A stretch of DNA of 64,000 bases, taken from NCBI GenBank assembly GCA_018262975.1, contig JADFDG010000005.1, positions 124,001 through 188,000 on the forward strand, written 5' to 3'. A program made the position numbers and the translations under genes. The stretch is from Gammaproteobacteria bacterium (GTDB lineage: Bacteria; Pseudomonadota; Gammaproteobacteria; Pseudomonadales; JADFDG01). Below, piece after piece: positions 58,342-64,000 of this stretch (positions are counted from its first letter, which is position 1; each line of letters starts with the position of its first letter). The notes under the pieces were generated by a model. That model had not been told where the DNA came from. It made no database searches and worked only from the letters and a program-made list of their open reading frames with translations.

Positions 58342-60513
58342 ATGGCAGACCACCAGCACGACTCCTCCCTCGAGCTCGAGGACATCGGTACCAATGACTC
58401 CTCCAATACGCACATCGGCGAACTGATCGACGCGCGCCTGTCGCGCCGCCAGGTGCTCGGCGGCGGCCTCGGCGCCGGCGCGGCGATGGTGTTCGGCACC
58501 CTGCCGCTGGTGGGCTGCGCCGACGACGATGACGACAACAGCGTGGCACCGGCCCCGAAGCTGGGCTTCACCGCCGTGGACAAGAGCACCGATGACATCG
58601 TGGTCGTGCCGGAAGGCTACTCGTACAGCGTCCTGTACGCGCTGGGCGACCCGATCGACGACGTGCAGCCCGAGTGGGCCGGCGACGGCACCGAAACCGC
58701 CGACTCCTACCTGAAGCGCTCCGGCGACCACCACGACGCGATCGCCTACTTCGGCCTGTCGGCTTCCGGCGAGTGGTCGCCGAAGAACAGCAGCAACGGC
58801 CTGCTGGTGATGAACCACGAGGCGCTCACCACCATCTACCTGCACGACGCCTACGACAACAACGTGGCGCCGCGCGACGCCGGGCAGGCGCAGAAGGAAA
58901 TCTACGCGCACGGCGTGTCGGTCGTCGAGATCAGCAAGAACCTGGCCGGCGAATTCGAGGTGGTACGCACCTCCGATTTCAACCGCCGCGTGACGGCTCA
59001 GACGCCGATGGTCCTGAGCGGCCCGCTAGCAGGCTCCGACTGGGTGGTGACCAAGTACGACACCAACGGCGTGAACTGCCGTGGCACCGTCAACAACTGT
59101 GCCAACGGCGTCACGCCGTGGGGTACGTACCTGGCCTGCGAGGAAAACTGGGCCGGTTACTTCACGCGCAATGCCGGCGATGCCGCCGCGCGGACTGCCG
59201 CGGAACTGGAGCTGTTCCGTCGCTACGGCATCAAGGACGGCGCCGCCGGCCGCCACAAGTGGGCATCGGTCGATGAAGCCGCCGCCGGCGTGACCGACGA
59301 GCGCTTCAGCCGCTGGAACACCTCGGCGACCGCCGCCAGCGCCGACCTCGACTACCGCAACGAGCACAACACCATGGGCTGGTGCGTGGAAATCGATCCG
59401 TTCGACCCGGCTTCCACGCCGAAAAAGCGCACCGCGCTTGGCCGCATGGGCCACGAGGGCTGCTGGTTCGCCCCCGCCGTTGCCGGCAAGCCGCTGGTGG
59501 CCTACATGGGCGATGACTCGCAGTTCGAGTACATCTACAAGTTCGTATCGACGCAGAACTGGAACCCGGCCGACGTCAACGGCGGTCACGCCGCAGGCGA
59601 CAAGTACCTGGACAGCGGCAAGCTGTACGTGGCGCGCTTCAACAACAACGGTACCGGCACCTGGATCGAGTTGACGCACGGCATCAACGGTCTCACCGAG
59701 GAGAACACGCTGTTCCCGTTCGATTCGCAGGCCTCCGTGCTGGTTGCCACCCGCCTGGCCGCCGACGCCGTCGGCGCCACCAGGATGGACCGCCCGGAAT
59801 GGGGTGGCGTGAACCCGCGTAATGGCGAGGTTTACCTGACGCTGACCAACAACTCGTCCCGCTCGGCCACCAACGCCGCCAACCCGCGCGTTTACGACAA
59901 GGACACCGGCAGCTCCACCACCAGCCTGAACGGCAACGTCAACGGCCACATCGTCCGCTGGCGCGAAACTGACAATAACCACGCGGCCACCGCCTTCGCC
60001 TGGGACATCTACGTGTTCGCCTCGCGCGCCGCCTACCCGGCCTACGTCAACCTGTCGTTCCTCGACGACAGCAACGACATGTCCAGCCCGGACGGCCTGT
60101 GGTTCGACCCGCGCGGCATGCTGTGGATCCAGACTGACGACGGCGCCTACACCGAGGCCATCGCCACGGACGACACCGCCACCAACTGCATGATGCTGGC
60201 GGCGGTGCCTGGCAAGGTCGGCGACGGCGCCTACTACGAGGTCCCCACCGCCACCGGCACCCAGCCAACCTACGTCGGCAAGGCACCGGGCACCGACCTG
60301 CGCCGCTTCCTGGTCGGCCCGGTCGACTGCGAGATCACCGGTGTGTGCATGACCCCGGACAACAAGACCATGTTCGTGAACATCCAGCACCCGGGCGAAG
60401 GCGGGACCCTGCCGCCGACCCTGAGCAACTGGCCGGCAGGCGGTTCCGCCCGCCCGCGCTCGGCCACCATCGTCATCACCCGTGACGACGGCGGCGAGAT
60501 CGGCATCGCCTGA
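58342..60513 (+). CDS. phoX: PhoX-family alkaline phosphatase (Tat-exported)
   Basis: A 723-residue protein of the PhoX/DUF839 family. The twin-arginine signal ARLSRRQVLGGGLGAGAAMVFG begins near residue 31, preceded by an unusually long acidic n-region. The body has family landmarks LLVMNHEALTTIYLHDA, GTYLACEENWAGYF and MGHEGCWFAPAV, and FVNIQHPGEGG near the C-terminus. PhoX enzymes hydrolyse phosphomonoesters in the periplasm using Fe and Ca, and depend on Tat because the metal centre is loaded before export. The tatABC genes lie just downstream, separated by hisE. Confidence 0.9.
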   Translation: MADHQHDSSLELEDIGTNDSSNTHIGELIDARLSRRQVLGGGLGAGAAMVFGTLPLVGCADDDDDNSVAPAPKLGFTAVDKSTDDIVVVPEGYSYSVLYALGDPIDDVQPEWAGDGTETADSYLKRSGDHHDAIAYFGLSASGEWSPKNSSNGLLVMNHEALTTIYLHDAYDNNVAPRDAGQAQKEIYAHGVSVVEISKNLAGEFEVVRTSDFNRRVTAQTPMVLSGPLAGSDWVVTKYDTNGVNCRGTVNNCANGVTPWGTYLACEENWAGYFTRNAGDAAARTAAELELFRRYGIKDGAAGRHKWASVDEAAAGVTDERFSRWNTSATAASADLDYRNEHNTMGWCVEIDPFDPASTPKKRTALGRMGHEGCWFAPAVAGKPLVAYMGDDSQFEYIYKFVSTQNWNPADVNGGHAAGDKYLDSGKLYVARFNNNGTGTWIELTHGINGLTEENTLFPFDSQASVLVATRLAADAVGATRMDRPEWGGVNPRNGEVYLTLTNNSSRSATNAANPRVYDKDTGSSTTSLNGNVNGHIVRWRETDNNHAATAFAWDIYVFASRAAYPAYVNLSFLDDSNDMSSPDGLWFDPRGMLWIQTDDGAYTEAIATDDTATNCMMLAAVPGKVGDGAYYEVPTATGTQPTYVGKAPGTDLRRFLVGPVDCEITGVCMTPDNKTMFVNIQHPGEGGTLPPTLSNWPAGGSARPRSATIVITRDDGGEIGIA

Positions 60514-60529
60514 CCGCTGACGCCCGCCT

Positions 60530-60597
60530 GTAGCGAGGGGGCCATGCCCCCGACGCTCTTGCTCTTCAACGAATCGGGGGCATGGCCCCCTCTCTAC
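60530..60597. repeat. REP inverted pair
   Basis: Units 60530-60553 (+) and 60573-60597 (-), 16 bp after phoX, spacer CGCTCTTGCTCTTCAACGA. Confidence 0.95.
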
Positions 60598-60645
60598 GAG
60601 GAGCGGGACAGGTCGATCCGGTCAATTCAGGAGTATGTCGCCCTC

Positions 60646-60702
60646 CCCGCAAGGACGGTGATGGACGGTTGGGGTATCCTTGCGGGTGCCCCAACCTTTT
60701 TT
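60646..60702 (+). terminator. attenuator-like leader before hisE
   Basis: GGTTGGGG (60667-60674) pairs exactly with CCCCAACC (60689-60696), and six T follow (60697-60702), giving a terminator-like hairpin that ends 10 bp before the hisE start. A competing helix is possible: CCCGCAAGG (60646-60654) is the exact complement of CCTTGCGGG (60678-60686), which lies in the terminator loop. A TATCCT -10-like box (60675-60680) in the same stretch is the alternative reading. Confidence 0.5.
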
Positions 60703-60712
60703 GTGATCCCCC

Positions 60713-61042
60713 ATGAGCGACATCCTCGACGCCCTCCACGAAACCCTGGAACGCCGCAAGGCGGCCGATCCGGAGAAGTCGTACGTCGCCCAGCTGCACC
60801 GCAAGGGCATCAACCAGATCCTCAAGAAAGTCGGCGAGGAATGCGCGGAGACCATCGTGGCCGCCAAGGATGCTGCCGTGACCGGCAGCACCCGCGACCT
60901 GGTCAACGAAACCGCCGACCTGTGGTTCCACACGCTCGTCATGCTTTCGCACCTTGGCGTGAGCCACCGCGACGTGCTCGCGGAACTCGAGCGCCGTTTC
61001 GATCTTTCCGGGCTGGCCGAGAAAGCCAGCCGCAAATCGTAG
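60713..61042 (+). CDS. hisE: phosphoribosyl-ATP pyrophosphatase
   Basis: A 109-residue enzyme of the MazG-like fold, second step of histidine synthesis (PR-ATP to PR-AMP plus pyrophosphate). [21 protein letters not shown] and [18 protein letters not shown] contain the metal-binding Glu/Asp residues. It stands apart from other his genes and is directly upstream of tatA (12 bp), the hisE-tatABC linkage known in several gammaproteobacteria. Confidence 0.96.
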   Translation: MSDILDALHETLERRKAADPEKSYVAQLHRKGINQILKKVGEECAETIVAAKDAAVTGSTRDLVNETADLWFHTLVMLSHLGVSHRDVLAELERRFDLSGLAEKASRKS

Positions 61043-61054
61043 GGAGTCACCGCC

Positions 61055-61297
61055 ATGATCAGTACCGGCCAGATCATCGTCATCCTCGTCGTCGTCCTGC
61101 TGCTGTTCGGGACCAAGCGCCTGCGCAACATCGGCGGCGACCTCGGCGCGGCCATCAAGGGCTTCAAGCAGTCGATGGGCGAAGGCGAGCAGGAGGCGGC
61201 CAAGAAGGACGCGCCGCCCAACCAGCAGATCGCGCAGGACGGCGGCCGGGTCATCGACCAGGCCGCGCAGAAGCAGGACGAGACCAAGAAGTCCTGA
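61055..61297 (+). CDS. tatA: Sec-independent translocase subunit TatA
   Basis: An 80-residue protein with a short membrane helix (about residues 4-20, TGQIIVILVVVLLLFG) followed by the hinge TKRLRNIGGDLGAAIKGFKQ and a charged tail. TatA oligomers form the passage for folded proteins. The terminal tail (QQIAQDGGRVIDQAAQKQDE) is polar and disordered, as usual. GGAG lies upstream of the start. It is followed 23 bp later by tatB. Confidence 0.95.
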   Translation: MISTGQIIVILVVVLLLFGTKRLRNIGGDLGAAIKGFKQSMGEGEQEAAKKDAPPNQQIAQDGGRVIDQAAQKQDETKKS

Positions 61298-61320
61298 TCC
61301 GCTGCACGCGAGCCTGACGC

Positions 61321-61845
61321 ATGTTCGACATCGGCTTCGGTGAGTTGCTGGTCTGCGCGATTGTCGCGCTGCTGGTGCTCGGCCCCGAGCGGTTGCCCGG
61401 CGCGGTGCGCACGGTCGGTCGCTGGGTCGGCCGCGCGCGGCACACGGTCAACCAGTTCACCGACCAGATCGACCGCGAGATCCGCGCCGAGGAACTCAAG
61501 CGGCGGATCGAGGAAGAGATGAAGAAGGCCGGGATGAAGGAGATGACCCGCGAGGTCGACGACGTCTCCCGGCAGGTGAAGGAGGCGCTCAACGCGCCGC
61601 TGTCGATTGCCCCGCTGGTGGGCGCCGACCATCTGCGCAGCGAGGGGGCCACGCCCCCGGCAAGTAGCGAGGGGGCCATGCCCCCGGCAAGTAGCGAGGG
61701 GGCCATGCCCCCGACAGGTAGCGAGCAGGCCACACCGCCGGCTTCTGCGTCACCGGACGCGCCGGGTTCGACGCAGGAAGAGCATCGGGGGCATGGCCCC
61801 CTCTCTACAGCACCGACGACCGAAGCGAGTCGTACGCCGCAATGA
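61321..61845 (+). CDS. tatB: Sec-independent translocase subunit TatB with REP-encoded tail
   Basis: A 174-residue protein. The first ~95 residues are normal TatB: membrane helix [21 protein letters not shown], hinge [19 protein letters not shown] and an amphipathic helix through [11 protein letters not shown]. From about residue 106 the coding sequence is made of REP elements: four 27-bp units encode [27 protein letters not shown] and SEQATPPAS, and an inverted unit encodes HRGHGPLST. TatB tails are variable and dispensable, so function is probably kept. TatB receives Tat substrates with TatC. The stop overlaps tatC by 4 bp (ATGA). Confidence 0.93.
   Translation: MFDIGFGELLVCAIVALLVLGPERLPGAVRTVGRWVGRARHTVNQFTDQIDREIRAEELKRRIEEEMKKAGMKEMTREVDDVSRQVKEALNAPLSIAPLVGADHLRSEGATPPASSEGAMPPASSEGAMPPTGSEQATPPASASPDAPGSTQEEHRGHGPLSTAPTTEASRTPQ
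61637..61808. repeat. REP array inside tatB
   Basis: Four plus units at 61637-61659, 61664-61686, 61691-61713 and 61718-61740 (the last decayed), exactly 27 bp apart, and one minus unit at 61784-61808. All are translated in the tatB frame without a stop because the GTAG is phased as AGT-AGC. Confidence 0.95.
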
Positions 61846-62594
61846 CCGATCCGCAACAACCCCGCGAACAAACGCTCATCGAGCACCTGCTGGAGCTGCG
61901 CGACCGCCTGCTGCGCGCGGTGGTCGTGGTGCTGGTGCTGTTCCTGGTGCTGCTGTCGTTTGCCAACGACATCTACCATGCACTGGCCAAACCGCTGCTG
62001 GACGTGATGCCGGAAGGCACGTCGATGATCGCTACCGGCGTGGCGAGCACCTTCGTGGCACCGATGAAGCTCACCGGCTGGGTGGCGTTCTTCATTGCCG
62101 TGCCTTACGTGCTGTTCCAGGTGTGGGGATTCGTGGCGCCCGGCCTCTACCAGCACGAAAAGCGCCTGGCTGCGCCGATCCTGGTGTCGAGCGTGCTGCT
62201 GTTCTACGCGGGCATGGCATTCGCGTATTTCGTGGTGTTCCCGCTGGTATTCGCCTTCTTCACCGCCACCGCGCCGGAAGGCGTGCAGGTGATGACCGAC
62301 ATCGACGCCTACCTGTCCTTCGTGCTGGTGCTGTTCCTGGCCTTCGGTATTGCGTTCGAGACGCCGGTCGCCGTGGTGCTGCTGGTGACCATGGGCATCG
62401 TCAACACGCAGACACTGGCCAATGCACGCCCGTACGTGATCGTGGCGGCGTTCGTGATCGGCATGCTGCTCACGCCACCGGACATCCTCTCGCAGTTCCT
62501 CATGGCGATCCCGATGTGGATGCTGTTCGAGGTCGGCCTGCTAGTCGGGCGGCTGATCGAGAAGCGGCGCGGCACAGGCAGCGGGACGACCTGA
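61842..62594 (+). CDS. tatC: Sec-independent translocase subunit TatC
   Basis: A 250-residue, six-helix membrane protein. [21 protein letters not shown] includes the conserved E and LR at the first helix, and [35 protein letters not shown] and ITPPDILSQ-like [16 protein letters not shown] match the family. TatC recognises the twin-arginine signal. With TatA and TatB it forms an operon downstream of a Tat substrate gene (phoX). Its 3' end overlaps the convergent hydrolase gene by 54 bp. Confidence 0.97.
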   Translation: MTDPQQPREQTLIEHLLELRDRLLRAVVVVLVLFLVLLSFANDIYHALAKPLLDVMPEGTSMIATGVASTFVAPMKLTGWVAFFIAVPYVLFQVWGFVAPGLYQHEKRLAAPILVSSVLLFYAGMAFAYFVVFPLVFAFFTATAPEGVQVMTDIDAYLSFVLVLFLAFGIAFETPVAVVLLVTMGIVNTQTLANARPYVIVAAFVIGMLLTPPDILSQFLMAIPMWMLFEVGLLVGRLIEKRRGTGSGTT

Positions 62595-63476
62595 CGCACG
62601 CGCACCGGCAGCCTCGGCCAGGAAGGCCAGCAGCGCACCCCGCGCGGCCTCGCGTTGCGGCCCGCGCGGACCTAGCGCCGCATTGTGCGGCCCCCGCGTC
62701 GCCAGGAAGCAACGTGAGCTGCCTGCTGCCGCGAAGATGCGCAGGCCGTGCGCATACGGCACCACCTCGTCATCCTTGCTGTGCATCACCAGCAGCGGCA
62801 ATTCGCCCAGGCGGCGTACCGCCTGCTCGGGGGCGTGCTTGCCGGTCACCAGCCAGGACAACGGGTACTGCAACGGCCACAACAACCAGGAACCGGACAG
62901 CGCGTCGCGGGCAATGCGCCGGTAGCTGCTGAAGCCGCTGTCGGCCACCACGGCGGCGAGCTCATCGCGGTACGGATCGGCGGCCACCGCTTCCAGCAGC
63001 AGGGCGGCGCCCAGGCTCTGGCCGAGCGCGAACACCGGCACGCCAGCCTCATGACCACGCGCAAGGCACCAGTCCAGGCCGGCGCGCACGTCGTCGAACA
63101 CTTCCGGGAACGTCGCCTTGCCCTGCGATGCACCGTAACCGCGATAATCCACCAGCAGGACGTCGTAGCCCGCTTCCGGCAGCCAGGCGACGTTGACGAT
63201 GTGGGTACTGATGTTCTCGGCGTTGCCGTGGAAGAAACAGACCACCCCGCGTGGGCGCTGCGCCTGCAGGTGCCACGCAAACAGCTGCACGCCGTCGGCG
63301 GCGCGCAGCGCAACGTCGCGCTTGGCCAGTCCCATCTCCTGCGGATCCAGCACCTGCTGGCGCATCGGGTAGAAGAACAGGTTGGTGCAACCGGCGAGCA
63401 GCAGCGTGCCCGCCAGCGGCAGCACCGCGGCGAACCGCCGCGCGCTAGAAGTAGCGGTGCAGCACCAGTTGCGCAT
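62541..63476 (-). CDS. alpha/beta hydrolase lipoprotein
   Basis: A 311-residue protein with a signal segment ending in LLAGC (lipobox), so likely membrane-anchored. The alpha/beta hydrolase core has [13 protein letters not shown] (oxyanion HG), nucleophile motif [10 protein letters not shown], the acid in [15 protein letters not shown] and the His in [11 protein letters not shown]. The substrate is unknown; the family resembles YfhR/BEM46-like serine hydrolases. The end overlaps tatC by 54 bp in convergent orientation, and the start overlaps the end of the next minus-strand gene by 32 bp. Confidence 0.8.
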   Translation of the reverse strand: MRNWCCTATSSARRFAAVLPLAGTLLLAGCTNLFFYPMRQQVLDPQEMGLAKRDVALRAADGVQLFAWHLQAQRPRGVVCFFHGNAENISTHIVNVAWLPEAGYDVLLVDYRGYGASQGKATFPEVFDDVRAGLDWCLARGHEAGVPVFALGQSLGAALLLEAVAADPYRDELAAVVADSGFSSYRRIARDALSGSWLLWPLQYPLSWLVTGKHAPEQAVRRLGELPLLVMHSKDDEVVPYAHGLRIFAAAGSSRCFLATRGPHNAALGPRGPQREAARGALLAFLAEAAGARASGRPAACAAPLLDQPPD

Positions 63477-64000
63477 CCATCACCTCGCGATCGTTGCTTC
63501 CCTGCCCCGCGCCCTGCCAGCGCAGTTGTGCACGCACGCCCCAGTCGCGGCCCAGGTGCCACTGCGCCGCGGCACGCGCCTCGCCGCGCGTGAAGCCGTC
63601 AACGAACTGCAGCGCGCGCGCATCGATCGACCACGCGGCGCGGGCATACTGGCCGGTGAGCCCCAGCGCCGGGCCGGCCGCGGCGTCCAGCAGGTGCTCG
63701 TGGCTGCCATGGTGTTCCAAGCGCCCCTCGACGAAGGCACGCGCCAGCAGGCCATCGCCCAGTTGCCACGCAACGCCGCCGCCACCTTCGAAATGCCGCG
63801 CGGTATGCATCGACAGGTCCGGCAGCAGCGCACGCTCGAAGCCACCACGCACCCGCCATGACCAGGCAGGGAAGAAGCGATCGCGCGGCGCCAGGCTGAA
63901 CACGTTGGCCACGTCGAGGTGGTCCAGTTTCGCTTCGCCGGCGCGCAGGTGCAATTCGATGTCGAACATCTCCAGCTCCGCGCCGGGCAGGTAGCCGTCC
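63445..64000 (-). CDS. DUF4105-like protein, C-terminal part (cut by window edge)
   Basis: The frame is open to the window edge, so only the last 185 codons are seen. The readable start is GYLPGAELEMFDIELHLRAG, followed by LDHLDVANVFSLAPRDRFFPAWSWRVRGGFER, which resembles the C-terminal barrel region of DUF4105 (Lnb-type) outer-membrane-associated proteins, ending with a terminal aromatic HRYF as barrels do. The N-terminal catalytic-like domain of that family lies outside the window. The assignment rests on pattern resemblance. Confidence 0.6.
   Translation of the reverse strand, partial: DGYLPGAELEMFDIELHLRAGEAKLDHLDVANVFSLAPRDRFFPAWSWRVRGGFERALLPDLSMHTARHFEGGGGVAWQLGDGLLARAFVEGRLEHHGSHEHLLDAAAGPALGLTGQYARAAWSIDARALQFVDGFTRGEARAAAQWHLGRDWGVRAQLRWQGAGQGSNDREVMDAQLVLHRYF

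Noticed and set aside
61607-62932. A large plus-strand frame overlapping tatB, tatC and the hydrolase
   Set aside because: It is in a different frame from the conserved Tat genes and has a composition typical of shadow frames.

Overview
The window is chromosomal DNA from a high-G+C gammaproteobacterium. The gene content (PilMNOPQ type IV pilus operon, hslVU behind argS, ubiE-ubiJ-ubiB, hisE-tatABC, an FFLEELY-motif protein, NhaA) and the order hemE / gltDB / damX-aroB-aroK / pilQPONM / mrcA resemble the Xanthomonadales-Nevskiales side of the class. The assignment below class level is an inference, not a measurement.

Layout. 1-2.6 kb: toxin-antitoxin-like modules (DUF4160/DUF2442, VapBC, Fic) separated by near-identical repeat clusters. 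2.6-7.2 kb (minus): a four-gene exopolysaccharide export block (chain-length tyrosine kinase, Wza-type export protein, outer-membrane barrel). 7.6-12.7 kb: fatty acid desaturase, HigBA, YajQ, a REP-associated tyrosine transposase (RAYT) and HipBA. 12.8-18.4 kb: slyX, a diguanylate cyclase and a run of plus-strand genes including a GSU2403-type nucleotidyltransferase. 18.4-34.2 kb (minus): hemE, gltBD, damX-aroBK and pilMNOPQ. 34.4-44 kb: mrcA, rpmE, priA, argS, an SPOR protein, hslVU. 44-50.7 kb (minus): two Sel1-like proteins, purEK, and a bicarbonate-type permease coupled to nhaA. 50.8-54.6 kb: ubiE-ubiJ-ubiB. 54.6-58.2 kb (minus): arsenic operon. 58.3-62.6 kb: Tat-exported PhoX, hisE and tatABC. 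The window ends with a lipoprotein hydrolase and a truncated DUF4105-like gene.

The dominant unexplained structure is a dispersed repeat. About 55 copies of a 24-25 bp unit occur: a 5' GTAG, a purine-rich link, and a GGGGGC-CAT-GCCCCC hairpin. They are mostly arranged as inverted pairs. The GTAG-plus-hairpin layout is the hallmark of REP elements mobilised by RAYTs, and a RAYT gene lies in the window bracketed by two such pairs in mirror orientation. Many copies abut gene ends so exactly that the TAG of the GTAG is the gene's stop codon. One copy family carries a compensatory base-pair swap in the hairpin. Five copies sit inside the tatB reading frame, four of them as a 27-bp-period tandem array that encodes a nine-residue repeat.

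Other points of note are a HipA kinase lacking an expected metal-binding Asp, a perfect 14-bp palindrome next to the nucleotidyltransferase start, an NtrC-type site before gltBD, an attenuator-like leader before hisE, and a translationally coupled NhaA / SbtA-like pair.
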